Source: an uncultured Draconibacterium sp.
Lineage (GTDB): Bacteria; Bacteroidota; Bacteroidia; Bacteroidales; Prolixibacteraceae
Direction of reading: 5' to 3'
Length of the DNA stretch: 64,000 nucleotides
NCBI RefSeq assembly: GCF_913063105.1
Contig: NZ_CAJXYQ010000009.1
Span: 62,001-126,000, forward strand
The position numbers and the translations under genes are program-made. A model generated the notes under the pieces. The model had not been told where the DNA came from and ran no database searches. It worked only from the letters and a program-made list of their open reading frames with translations. The first letter of the stretch is position 1. Every line of letters starts with the position of its first letter. Below are positions 18,643 to 27,243 of this stretch, one piece after another.

Positions 18643-18650
18643 CAAAAATA
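18643..18650 (-). promoter_or_regulatory. -7 promoter element for tdk-murF-alr
   Basis: The minus strand reads TATTTTTG, a full TAnnTTTG match 61 bp before the tdk start. The region also serves the divergent gene at 18722, which has a weaker TACTTTTA at 18635-18642 on the plus strand, so the two promoters abut. Confidence 0.4.
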
Positions 18651-18721
18651 AAATTTACACGCTTGTTTGGGTACTATTAATCGTTATAAATTTACCAACA
18701 TTGCGTTAAAAGCTTGGGTGC

Positions 18722-19630
18722 ATGGACAATAAAAAGTTATTTAAATTTTTGTATAAAGACATCGCAGAAATTGAAGAGCTGTTTGATGAAAAAGGGGCAG
18801 ATGGTTTTGATAAAATGGAACTGGAGTTTTTGAGAACGAGGTTTAATGGAGCAAAGCACATCATTCGCCTTTTGAGCGAAGAAAGTGAAGAAGTTCAGCC
18901 GGATGTTCAGGACGAAACAATGGTTGCTGCTAAAAAAGAACCTAAACAAACTGAAACAATGGCAGCAGAGCCCGAAAGTATTTCAATAGAAAAACCACTA
19001 AGCAAAGACGAGCAGGAAAGTTTGGAGGCTTTACAGGATTTTGAGGAAGAATTAAAAGATAATGAAACGCTAAACGAAAATCCAACCGAGGAGGAAAAGC
19101 CTGAGCAGAACCTTGAAGACGAAGAGGAAGAAGAACAATTGCCAGAGGAGGAAGAAGCAGTTAAAGAAGAAAATAAAGCGGAAATGCTGCCGGAATCAAA
19201 GGAAAGCGGCGAAGGTGAGGATTTAGCGGAGGACATTAAAAATGAGGCCTTGCCTGAAGATCCCCGGGAAGAGCAGGAAGACGTGAAACAGGAACCCGAG
19301 ACGAACGTTCGAATTGGTGATCGGCAGCTGAAAGAAAAGTCGGTTAATGATTTGCTTGGGGGAAAGGACTTGAATAAATTGGAATATAAAATATCAAACA
19401 GCCCGGTAAAAAGTTTGCAGGCGGCCATTGGTATAAACGACCGTTATCAATACATCCGGGAATTATTTGATGGCAGCGCCGATAGTTTCTCTACCGCAGT
19501 AGGAGAACTTGATAATCTAAATAATATAAACGAGGCGGTTGCTTATTTGCAGCAAAATTACAAATGGAAAAAAAACGAAACAAGCCTCAAGTTTGTTAAT
19601 CTTGTAAAACGCCGTTTCCCCAATGGATAA
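18722..19630 (+). CDS. Conserved hypothetical protein with long acidic linker
   Basis: 302 residues. The N-terminal 60 residues (MDNKKLFKFLYKDIAEIEELF, then DKMELEFLRTRFNGAKHIIRLL) are helical. Residues about 60-190 are a low-complexity, strongly acidic tract of Glu, Asp, Lys and Pro. The C-terminal 105 residues (ISNSPVKSLQAAIGINDRYQYI, then FDGSADSFSTAVGELD and LQQNYKWKKNETSLKFVNLV) form a conserved basic/aromatic domain. I recognise the C-terminal type from other Bacteroidota but no function. There is no signal peptide, so it should be cytoplasmic. Its last 8 bp overlap rsmI, so it is probably cotranscribed with it. Confidence 0.75.
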   Translation: MDNKKLFKFLYKDIAEIEELFDEKGADGFDKMELEFLRTRFNGAKHIIRLLSEESEEVQPDVQDETMVAAKKEPKQTETMAAEPESISIEKPLSKDEQESLEALQDFEEELKDNETLNENPTEEEKPEQNLEDEEEEEQLPEEEEAVKEENKAEMLPESKESGEGEDLAEDIKNEALPEDPREEQEDVKQEPETNVRIGDRQLKEKSVNDLLGGKDLNKLEYKISNSPVKSLQAAIGINDRYQYIRELFDGSADSFSTAVGELDNLNNINEAVAYLQQNYKWKKNETSLKFVNLVKRRFPNG

Positions 19631-20303
19631 CGAAGCCCGATTGATACTGGTGCCAACGCCAATTGGTAATCTTCAGGATATTACTTACAGGGCGGTTGAA
19701 GCATTAAAAACTGCAGATATTATTTTGGCTGAAGATACACGTGTATCGTCAAAACTGCTGAAACATCTCGAGATTGACAAAAGGCTAAGCGCACATCATA
19801 AATTTAACGAACATAAAACAGCAACTTCCATTGTTTCAAAAATAGAACAGGGAAATGTGGTAGCCTTAATCTCTGATGCAGGAACTCCTGCCATTTCTGA
19901 TCCCGGTTTTTTATTGGTGCGCGCCTGTGTTGAAAAAAATATAAAAGTGGAGTGTTTGCCCGGACCAACGGCACTAATTCCTGCCCTTGCTGTTTCGGGC
20001 TTGCCAACCGATAAGTTTGTTTTTGAAGGATTTTTACCACAGAAAAAGGGAAGGCAAACCAGACTGAAATTATTAGCCGAAGAGCCCCGGACTATGATCT
20101 TTTATGAGTCGCCATACCGGTTGGTAAAGGCCCTGGGGCAGTTTGCCGAATATTTTGGTGCCAACAGAAAGGCCTGTGTTTGCCGCGAGCTATCGAAAAT
20201 GTTTGAAGAAGTAAAACGAGGCACGGTTACAGAACTTGGTGAATATTATACCGAACGTCAGCCAAAAGGCGAAATTGTAATTGTTGTTGAAGGCAAGGCG
20301 TAA
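19623..20303 (+). CDS. rsmI: 16S rRNA (cytidine-1402-2'-O)-methyltransferase
   Basis: 226 residues, a little shorter than E. coli RsmI. Tetrapyrrole methylase fold with LVPTPIGNLQDITYRA (9-24), AEDTRVSSKLLKHL (36-49), SDAGTPAISDPGFLLVR (81-97) and LPGPTALIPALAVSGLP. It methylates the ribose of C1402 in the decoding centre. It starts inside the last codons of the acidic protein gene (8-bp overlap) and is followed 36 bp later by a HAD phosphatase. Confidence 0.95.
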   Translation: MDNEARLILVPTPIGNLQDITYRAVEALKTADIILAEDTRVSSKLLKHLEIDKRLSAHHKFNEHKTATSIVSKIEQGNVVALISDAGTPAISDPGFLLVRACVEKNIKVECLPGPTALIPALAVSGLPTDKFVFEGFLPQKKGRQTRLKLLAEEPRTMIFYESPYRLVKALGQFAEYFGANRKACVCRELSKMFEEVKRGTVTELGEYYTERQPKGEIVIVVEGKA

Positions 20304-20339
20304 CAGACCAAAACTGTTTTGCTGTTAGAAAACAAATTA

Positions 20340-21053
20340 ATGGGTAAAAAGTATACACATCTGTTTTTCGATTTGGATAATACCCTGTGGGATTTTAAAA
20401 CCAACTCGAAATATGCCATGCGGGCCACTTTTACAGCCCTGAGTCTGGGTGAATATAAAATTGATTTTGATCGTTTTTTTCAAATTTACTCCCTCCACAA
20501 CGCCAATTTGTGGATAGCTTATCGTAAACGACAAGTAAGTAAAAAAGACCTGATTCGTCAGCGCTTTCAGCTTACTTTTGAGGCTTGTGGCATAAAAGAT
20601 ACAGATCCTTTAATGGCCAACGAGCTGTATCTGCAAGAAATGCCACGGCAATCGCATTTAGTTGAAGGGGCAAAAGAAGTATTAAATCAATTACGGACCA
20701 AAGGATATAAGTTGTACATTATCACCAATGGTTTTAAAGAAGTGCAGCACGCAAAGCTTTTAAAGGCAGGCCTCGATGGCTATTTTGAAAAGCTATTCAT
20801 ATCAGAAGAAGTAAAAGTGCCAAAACCGGGATGGGAAATTTTTGAATATGCAATCAAGTCATCAAATGCCAAAAAGAAATCAAGCCTGATGATAGGAGAT
20901 GACTGGGATGTGGACATTTGTGGTGCCTTAAACTTTGGAATTGATGCTGTGTATTTAGCCAAAGATGGCAGTTCTTCGAAAATGGATCTCAGTGCTGAAA
21001 AATCTGATGTCAGGACAATTCAGCATTTAAACCAGTTAATGGATTTTTTATAG
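20340..21053 (+). CDS. YjjG-type HAD noncanonical nucleotidase
   Basis: 237 residues from the ATG at 20340 (a TTG seven codons upstream is less likely). HAD motif I is FDLDNTLWDF, motif II TNGF, motif III K in EEVKVPKPGWEIF, and motif IV GDDWDVDICGA. Members of the YjjG subfamily dephosphorylate noncanonical pyrimidine nucleotides (dUMP, dTMP, 5-fluoro-dUMP). Substrate here is inferred. It follows rsmI and is the last gene before the long non-coding region upstream of susC. Confidence 0.85.
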   Translation: MGKKYTHLFFDLDNTLWDFKTNSKYAMRATFTALSLGEYKIDFDRFFQIYSLHNANLWIAYRKRQVSKKDLIRQRFQLTFEACGIKDTDPLMANELYLQEMPRQSHLVEGAKEVLNQLRTKGYKLYIITNGFKEVQHAKLLKAGLDGYFEKLFISEEVKVPKPGWEIFEYAIKSSNAKKKSSLMIGDDWDVDICGALNFGIDAVYLAKDGSSSKMDLSAEKSDVRTIQHLNQLMDFL

Positions 21054-21680
21054 CGAATCTTCATTCTTCCCTTATTGAAGTGCTCCTTCAAAAAACAATC
21101 AGTATCGTTTTATTGTAATTTTGGTTTTCAGGTTGGGAGAAACTGTGAGCGGTGCTAAATTAGTATCTATTATTTATAATATCTTTTCAGTAGATTGTAG
21201 TTTAGCGTATTTGTAAAAATCGGCAGGGTGTGTTTTTTAAAAGGGGTGTTGAATAAAATATCGACCATGTTTCGGTTTTTGGTATCTTGACATTAGGGGG
21301 TGATGTTGGGTGAAAGTGTGTTTTTTCGGAAATAGTAGTTTGTAGGTAATATTAATTTAAAATAGCTTTGATGCTTGCTGCTCTGGGTTGTAGACATTTT
21401 TGTCTGTTTTTTTTCTAAATGTCGTTATTACAGTAAGTTGTAGTAAGTTCTTGTGCTAAGTTATATTTTATTGATTAATACAAAATGATAGCTGGTCGTG
21501 CTGAACTGGATGATTTTTATTAGGTATTTTGAAAAAAAACTTACATTTTCTTTAAAAACTCAAATCTTCTTTTAATATTTGTAACTGTTAAAAAAATTAA
21601 CTGTTTGTAATTTTAACAAACGATGGGTAATTGTTGGTTATTTGGATTTGGGGGAATCTGAAGATAATTACAAAATAAAT

Positions 21681-21715
21681 GCTGTTTAATTATTACTTAA
21701 AATTGTTTCTATGAA
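21681..21715 (+). repeat. Leader-like repeat copy 1 (susC start-region look-alike)
   Basis: Bases 21681-21715 match 22162-22197, the sequence that precedes and includes the susC start codon, at about 30 of 36 positions, including the TTTCTATGAA end. The reading frame from this ATG stops after 19 codons. Confidence 0.6.
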
Positions 21716-21879
21716 GGGGGAAATTTTTCAAGTGATTTCGTACAAAAGACTTTATTTATTAAGAATGTAAATAAGTTATGATTGCTGCTCAATCATCTGC
21801 GGCAGCTATTTGTTTAATCCGGCAGTAATGGTGGTGTTGATAAATGGTTGGTTAGGCGAGATGTTTTGTGTGGTTTTGT

Positions 21880-21902
21880 AATTGTTAAATTTTTTAACAA
21901 TT
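21880..21902. other. 10-bp perfect AT-rich hairpin
   Basis: AATTGTTAAA (21880-21889) and TTTAACAATT (21893-21902) with a three-base loop. It can be a structured RNA element or a dimeric protein site. It is too AT-rich to be a strong terminator. Confidence 0.4.
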
Positions 21903-22057
21903 AGCGAAGTCTGTTGTAACTATTTCAAAAGCTAATTAACAAGAACAAAATTTTATTCGCTGTTTAATTAATAAATCTATGATTGGTAGAGTAATACAAT
22001 ATTTTTTGTTTAGTACTTTTTTAAAAAGAAGTAATGAAAATGTAGCGAAAAGACATT

Positions 22058-22122
22058 GCCGGGAGGTGCTCACTCTACATTTACTCACAATTACCCTTCG
22101 TAGAAACTTAAATCCTCCCGGC
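22058..22122 (+). promoter_or_regulatory. Predicted nested stem-loop in the susC leader
   Basis: GCCGGGAGG (22058-22066) pairs with CCTCCCGGC (22114-22122), nine perfect pairs in an otherwise AT-rich region. Inside it TCTAC (22074-22078) can pair with GTAGA (22100-22104). The element ends 70 bp before the susC start codon. The GC-rich stem stands out sharply from its surroundings. Confidence 0.55.
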
Positions 22123-22192
22123 TACTTTTAAAAACTAAAAATGCTTAAAACAATTTTTATAGCGCTTTAATTAATAACTTAAAATTATTTCT

Positions 22193-25100
22193 ATGAAAAA
22201 AATTGCGATTTTTTTATCGATTCTCCTTTTCATGGGTAATTTGGTGGCAAATGCTCAAACGAAGACTTTAACCGGTACGGTTACTTCTGCTGAGGATGAT
22301 GCTCCTATTCCCGGGGTTTCGGTATCTGTGAAAGGAACTACCCTTGGTACAATTACCAATTTGGATGGTGGATTCGAATTAAAAGCACCAGATGACGCAA
22401 AAACGTTGGTGTTTAGTTTTATTGGAATGAAAGTGCAGGAAGTTGAAATTGGTTCTCAAACCAGTTTTGCTGTAGCTTTGGAATCTGACATGATTGGTAT
22501 TGACGAGGTTGTTGTTACTGCACTTGGTATCAGTCGCGAAAAGAAGACCCTTTCTTACGCTGCACAAGATGTTAAAGCTGAACAGCTTGACATTTCAGGT
22601 AATGCCAACATTAAATCATCTATCGTAGGTAAAGTTGCCGGTGTTCAAATGGTGGGACAACCAGGTGCAAAACTGGGTGAAAATGGTACTGGTAGATTAC
22701 GTATTCGTGGTGCTATCTCGCTTACCTCTGATGCTGACCCATTGTATGTTATCGACGGTATTCCTGTTGATGATCCGAATGCGGTTGACATGGGCGATGT
22801 TGAGTCGGTTAACGTACTGAAAGGACCTAACGCTACTGCACTTTACGGACAACGTGCTGAGTATGGTGTTATCATGATTACTACCAAAAAAGCAAAACAA
22901 GGCGGTATTAGTGTTGAAATTAACAGCAATACTACTTTTGACAAAGTGGCTTACTTGCCAGAATACCAAGACCTTTACGGGCAAGGTTACGATGGTGAAG
23001 ATGAGTGGACAACATTAAATTACGATGCTGGATTCGCCGGAAGAGCATATCCTGAAGAGTGGAGTATTTTTGATGGTCGCCGTTTTGTTTACAGTGGTTA
23101 TGCCGACGAAAGTTGGGGACCTGCTTTTGATGGCGAAGACTACACGCCTTGGTACGCCATGTGGCCTGAAAGCCCATACTATGGTGAAACAAGAAAATGG
23201 GAAGCACAACCAGATAACATCAAAGATTTCTATGATACAGGTGTAACCATGAAAAATTCTATTTCGATTAGTGGCGGAGGTGAAGACTTTACAGGTCGTT
23301 TGTCGGTTACTAATTTGAACCAGAATGGTATTATGCCTGAATCGGAATACAAGAAGAATACAATTAGTGGTGCTTTCGATTTCGACGTAACAGATAAATT
23401 ACAAGTAGGTGTTAACTTCAATTTCTCAAAATCGTTCTTACAGGGTGATTTTGCCGATGGTTACTCAAACCAAACAACAGGTTCGTTTAACTCGTGGTTT
23501 GCCCGCGATGTTGATATGAGCAAATTGAAAGAATTAAAAAACCTGCAAACTACAAGTGGATACCATGCATCATGGAACTACTGGGGACCTTTTTACTCAA
23601 CCTATTTTGGTACAGAAAAAGGTGCTTTCTGGTTTAACCCATACTGGTACCTGCAAGAGTATCGTAACGAGAGAGATCGTATCCGTTTATTAGCTGACGT
23701 ACATGCTACATACAATTTTAACGAAAACTGGAATGTAAAAGTAAATGCATCAACCAACTTGTACAATTACAAGCAATTCTGGAAAGTGCCTTATTCAATA
23801 GAGGCTGCTTCAGATCCGCATTTGTATAATACATGGAACTCTGGTTTTGGTAACACCCGTCAAATGGAGATGGAGAATAACTACAATGCTATGGTTAACT
23901 ACCAGAACGAATTCGGCGACTTTGATATTGACGCTACTGCCGGTACTACTTACCGTACAAACGAATACGACCGTTTCAGAGCGAATATGCCAACTGATAG
24001 TAAAACACAAGGATTAGTTTTGCCTGATGTTTATACCTACAGTAACACAAAGTTGCCAGTAACTGCCGAAACTTACAAGTGGGAAAAGAAAGTAGTTAGT
24101 GCTTATGCAAGAGCTTCTGTAGGCTGGAGAGATATGGTATTTGTAGATGCTACTTATCGTCAGGACTGGAGTTCTGCACTGCCTGAAGGTAAAAACGGTT
24201 ATGGTTATCCATCAATTGGTTCTTCATTCATTTTTACCGAGTTAATTGACGACGACTCAATTCTTTCTTTCGGTAAATTGCGTGCAGGTTGGGCACAGGT
24301 TGGTAACGACCTTGCTGCAATGCGTTTGAACCAGGTTTATCCTTTGTCAAGCAGCCCATATATGGGATCTCCACAGATGTATACCAATACTCAAATGGTA
24401 GATCCAAACATCAAGCCATCATTGAATACATCAATGGAATTTGGTTTTGATGCAAAATTCCTGAACAACAGAGCAGGTATTAGCTTTACATACTTTAACG
24501 AGGTTCGCGAAGACGAGATTATTCCTATCACCATGTCTTCTGCAACAGGTAATACTTCATTCTTAACCAATGCCGGTAAATCAAAACGTGATGGTATTGA
24601 ATTAGTATTGGACGGAACTCCGGTACAAACTGATGACCTGGTTTGGAATATCTCGGTTAACTTTGGTACAAGTAACCCGGTTGTTGAAGAACTTCCTGGT
24701 GGATTAACTTCAATGAATGCTCCTGGTGGAACTGACGATTGGGGTAATGTTCGCGTGGTGCACGAATTGGATGGTGACTGGGGACAGTTAAGAGGCCGTA
24801 CTATTCGTACCGACGACAACGGAAACTATGTAATTAATGCTGCAACCGGTACTTATGCTTACGATACTGACCATTACTATGGTTCTATCCTTCCTGATTT
24901 CACCGGTGGTATTTATAACTCGTTAACTATTAAAAAGCTGGTTAATATTTCAGCTTCTATCGACTTCCAGAAAGGTGGTAAATTTTTCTCACTTTCTGAA
25001 ATGTGGTCAGGTTATTCAGGTTTAACAGCAGAAACTGCTGCTCTTAACAACAATGGCAAAAACATTCGTGATGCAATTGAAGACGGTGGTGGTGTGCACA

Positions 25101-25447
25101 TTACTGGTGTAGATACTGATGGCAATCCATACGACGGTTACCTGGATGCAGTAACTTACTTCGCCCAGTTCCAGGATAACGCAATTGCTACTCCTTATGT
25201 ACACGATGCAAGCTACATTAAACTAAGAGATGTGAGTGTAACAGTTAACCTTCCTAGAAAATGGATGAGCAACGTATTTATTAATTCTGCTTCGGTTGGT
25301 TTCGTTGGACGTAACCTTTGGATGATTGCTGTTGCAGATGATAACGTACACGGTTGGGACCCTTCAGAATTGTCGGAAGCTTACGGTGAAAACGCTGGTC
25401 TGCCAGGTACAAGAAGTTATGGTTTCAATGTTAAATTAACTTTTTAA
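22193..25447 (+). CDS. SusC/RagA-family TonB-linked outer membrane protein
   Basis: 1084 residues. Signal peptide (1-21, ending VANA), then a carboxypeptidase-regulatory-like domain (about 23-100: LTGTVTSAEDDAPIPGVSV, then GGFELKAPDDAKTLVFSFIGM), a short linker with DEVVVTALG, the plug domain (about 115-225; VDMGDVESVNVLKGPNATALYGQRAEYGV), and a beta-barrel to the final Phe. It would import an oligosaccharide or other nutrient across the outer membrane with TonB/ExbBD energy, using the SusD lipoprotein encoded 11 bp downstream as lid. No sugar-cleaving enzyme, sensor or anti-sigma gene is next to it. The substrate is unknown. Confidence 0.95.
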   Translation: MKKIAIFLSILLFMGNLVANAQTKTLTGTVTSAEDDAPIPGVSVSVKGTTLGTITNLDGGFELKAPDDAKTLVFSFIGMKVQEVEIGSQTSFAVALESDMIGIDEVVVTALGISREKKTLSYAAQDVKAEQLDISGNANIKSSIVGKVAGVQMVGQPGAKLGENGTGRLRIRGAISLTSDADPLYVIDGIPVDDPNAVDMGDVESVNVLKGPNATALYGQRAEYGVIMITTKKAKQGGISVEINSNTTFDKVAYLPEYQDLYGQGYDGEDEWTTLNYDAGFAGRAYPEEWSIFDGRRFVYSGYADESWGPAFDGEDYTPWYAMWPESPYYGETRKWEAQPDNIKDFYDTGVTMKNSISISGGGEDFTGRLSVTNLNQNGIMPESEYKKNTISGAFDFDVTDKLQVGVNFNFSKSFLQGDFADGYSNQTTGSFNSWFARDVDMSKLKELKNLQTTSGYHASWNYWGPFYSTYFGTEKGAFWFNPYWYLQEYRNERDRIRLLADVHATYNFNENWNVKVNASTNLYNYKQFWKVPYSIEAASDPHLYNTWNSGFGNTRQMEMENNYNAMVNYQNEFGDFDIDATAGTTYRTNEYDRFRANMPTDSKTQGLVLPDVYTYSNTKLPVTAETYKWEKKVVSAYARASVGWRDMVFVDATYRQDWSSALPEGKNGYGYPSIGSSFIFTELIDDDSILSFGKLRAGWAQVGNDLAAMRLNQVYPLSSSPYMGSPQMYTNTQMVDPNIKPSLNTSMEFGFDAKFLNNRAGISFTYFNEVREDEIIPITMSSATGNTSFLTNAGKSKRDGIELVLDGTPVQTDDLVWNISVNFGTSNPVVEELPGGLTSMNAPGGTDDWGNVRVVHELDGDWGQLRGRTIRTDDNGNYVINAATGTYAYDTDHYYGSILPDFTGGIYNSLTIKKLVNISASIDFQKGGKFFSLSEMWSGYSGLTAETAALNNNGKNIRDAIEDGGGVHITGVDTDGNPYDGYLDAVTYFAQFQDNAIATPYVHDASYIKLRDVSVTVNLPRKWMSNVFINSASVGFVGRNLWMIAVADDNVHGWDPSELSEAYGENAGLPGTRSYGFNVKLTF

Positions 25448-25458
25448 TTGAATAAAAC

Positions 25459-26910
25459 ATGAAAAAGATATTTATAGCATTATTAAGTATTGTGTTGCTG
25501 AGCACCGGGTGCGACGACATCGACTTCGGCGATACAGATCAAAATGTGAATGGTCCGGCAGAGGCGAGCACATCGGCACTATTGTCTGGTGCCATCACAA
25601 ATTTTAGTACCCGTCAGGGTAGACCTTACCGAATTACTCCAACATTAAATGTACAGTATTTAGTGCAGTTGGTGTATAACCAGGAAATGTTGTATGCCGA
25701 CGGAGCCGGTTTCTGGCAGTCGTACTACGTACAAACAGCTTCAAACTGTCAAACAGTTATCGATATTTGTAACGATCCTGAAAAAGCTACTGATCCAACA
25801 GTATTGGCCAACGGAGCTATTGAAAATCAGAAAGCTGTTGCCATGATTTTTAAATCGGTAATCTTTAAACGTGTAACCGACCTTTTTGGAGATGTACCTT
25901 ATACTGAGGCATTAAATTCAGATATTCTGACTCCGGTATACGACGACCAAAAGAAAGTTTACGAAGGTATGATTGCCGACGTAAAAGCTGCACGTGATAT
26001 GATTAACACATCAGCTGCCGGCCCAACAGGAGACGTTATTTATATGGGCGATATGGTAAAATGGCAAAAATTTGCCAACTCGTTCCTGGTTAGTTTAGGA
26101 ATGCAGGTTACTAAAGCCGATGCGGGTATGGCTCAGTCTACTGTAACTGAAGCACTAAACCACTCAGCTGGTGTATTGGAAGATGTTGCTGATGATGCCA
26201 TTTATACTTTCGATGTGGCTAATGATTTCCCTAACCCATGGGAGTGGATGCGTCCGGCTGACTATGGTGTGTCTGCTGAATTTATTAGCGCATTGCGTGG
26301 CGATGGTTTTACATCAAATACTACTTACGACGAACGTATCCAGTATGTTGCTGCCGATCCTTCGTTAGATGGACTACCATACGGTTATAAAACTTACGAA
26401 GCAGATAACTCGCCTGTTGCAGGTGTTATTTATGCTGCCGATACTCGTTTACCATTGTTAACATCAGCTTATACTTACCTGCAGCGTGCTGAAGCTGCTG
26501 CTCATGGTTGGACCAGCGAAGATGCAGGCGCAATGCTTAAAATGGGAATTATGAACTCGTATGCCAAAGGTGCTGCCGTTTACGGTGTTGAAATTGGCGA
26601 CGGTGCTGCTTATGCCGATGCACGTGTTGCCGATATGGCTACTGCTGCCGGTGGTGCACTTCAGGTTATTGCCGAAGAAAAATGGGTTGATTTATTCCCA
26701 TTAGGTTACGATGCATGGAGCGAATGGAGAAGAACTGACTATCCAAAACTTACTCCTGCTGCCGATGCCATTAACGATGGTAAAATTCCAAGAAGGTACA
26801 ATTACCCAAGTGGCGAAGCTTCGTTAAACCCAACGGGTTACGATAAAGGTGTTGCTGCTCTTAATCCGGGAACCGATAACAATACTTCACGTTTCTGGTG
26901 GGATAAGTAA
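25459..26910 (+). CDS. SusD/RagB-family nutrient-binding lipoprotein (SusD-like_2 type)
   Basis: 483 residues with lipoprotein signal MKKIFIALLSIVLLSTGC (cysteine at 18). The helical body has the FGDVPYTEAL, YLQRAEAAAHGW and EKWVDLFPLGYDAWSEWRRT segments of the SusD-like_2 group. SusD proteins sit on the cell surface and deliver ligand to the SusC pore. It follows the SusC gene by 11 bp and ends at a strong terminator, so the pair forms a two-gene operon. Ligand not predictable. Confidence 0.93.
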   Translation: MKKIFIALLSIVLLSTGCDDIDFGDTDQNVNGPAEASTSALLSGAITNFSTRQGRPYRITPTLNVQYLVQLVYNQEMLYADGAGFWQSYYVQTASNCQTVIDICNDPEKATDPTVLANGAIENQKAVAMIFKSVIFKRVTDLFGDVPYTEALNSDILTPVYDDQKKVYEGMIADVKAARDMINTSAAGPTGDVIYMGDMVKWQKFANSFLVSLGMQVTKADAGMAQSTVTEALNHSAGVLEDVADDAIYTFDVANDFPNPWEWMRPADYGVSAEFISALRGDGFTSNTTYDERIQYVAADPSLDGLPYGYKTYEADNSPVAGVIYAADTRLPLLTSAYTYLQRAEAAAHGWTSEDAGAMLKMGIMNSYAKGAAVYGVEIGDGAAYADARVADMATAAGGALQVIAEEKWVDLFPLGYDAWSEWRRTDYPKLTPAADAINDGKIPRRYNYPSGEASLNPTGYDKGVAALNPGTDNNTSRFWWDK

Positions 26911-26934
26911 TTGAGTCAATCAATTAATACAATA

Positions 26935-26968
26935 TAAAAAGAGGTGGATTTTTCCACCTCTTTTTTTT
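26935..26968 (+). terminator. Terminator after the SusD gene
   Basis: AAAAAGAGGTGG pairs with CCACCTCTTTTT, loop ATTTTT, followed by a run of eight T. Near-perfect stem. Confidence 0.9.
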
Positions 26969-27243
26969 GCATTAAAACCTGAGACTATGTATAAGGGGGT
27001 ATCTCTTTTACAATTGCGTTTTATAAACTGGTCGTTTTTAGCCATTCAGGGAGCTATGGTGTGGGTGAAGGTTCCGAGGGGTGTGTTGAAATTATATAGT
27101 CGAAGACCTATCCACCCAATTGTTTATTTCGTTTAAAATAAAACAGGCAAATTATTCTGCCAAGTAGTTATTTTTTATAATTTTAGTTGACAGACAATCT
27201 TGTTCAGGCAGCCGATTTCGAAGAATCTTTAAAAACCAGAGGT
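26969..27243. other. Intergenic region before the first hybrid kinase
   Basis: No convincing gene. A 49-codon ORF (26987-27136) lacks a recognisable start context. A TAATTTTA element (27178-27185) close to TAnnTTTG lies 58 bp before the ATG used for the kinase, which argues that the TTG at 27187 is too close to the promoter to be the start. Confidence 0.5.

Larger units (their letters stand above)
21054..22192. other. 1.1-kb non-coding region upstream of the SusC gene
   Basis: No ORF of credible length on either strand. The sequence is AT-rich with repeated TTAACTGTTAA-like stretches. It holds a TAATTTTG element (21116-21123), three copies of a GCnnTTTAATTA leader motif (21681, 21959, 22162), a 10-bp perfect AT hairpin (21880-21902) and a nested inverted repeat (22058-22122) that is predicted to fold in the susC mRNA leader. 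A tiny ORF at 21711-21770 (19 codons) follows the first leader copy. No tRNA or known riboswitch was recognised. Confidence 0.7.

Noticed and set aside
18907..19428. 173-codon reverse ORF rich in serine opposite the acidic protein
   Set aside because: A mirror of Glu/Asp-rich codons; no signal or domain and no promoter.
21711..21770. 19-codon ORF as a leader peptide for susC
   Set aside because: No pause codons, no terminator directly after it, and it is 420 bp from the gene; more likely a remnant of a copied start region.
21054..22192. Search for a tRNA, 6S RNA, tmRNA or riboswitch in the long intergenic region
   Set aside because: No cloverleaf, T-loop or known conserved core could be recognised by eye.
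26987..27136. 49-codon ORF between the SusD gene and the first hybrid kinase
   Set aside because: No ribosome-binding or family support, and it lies just after a terminator in AT-rich sequence.
27187..27243. TTG start for the first hybrid kinase, adding 19 residues
   Set aside because: It lies directly after a likely -7 promoter element, so it would probably not be in the mRNA; the ATG at 27244 is preferred.
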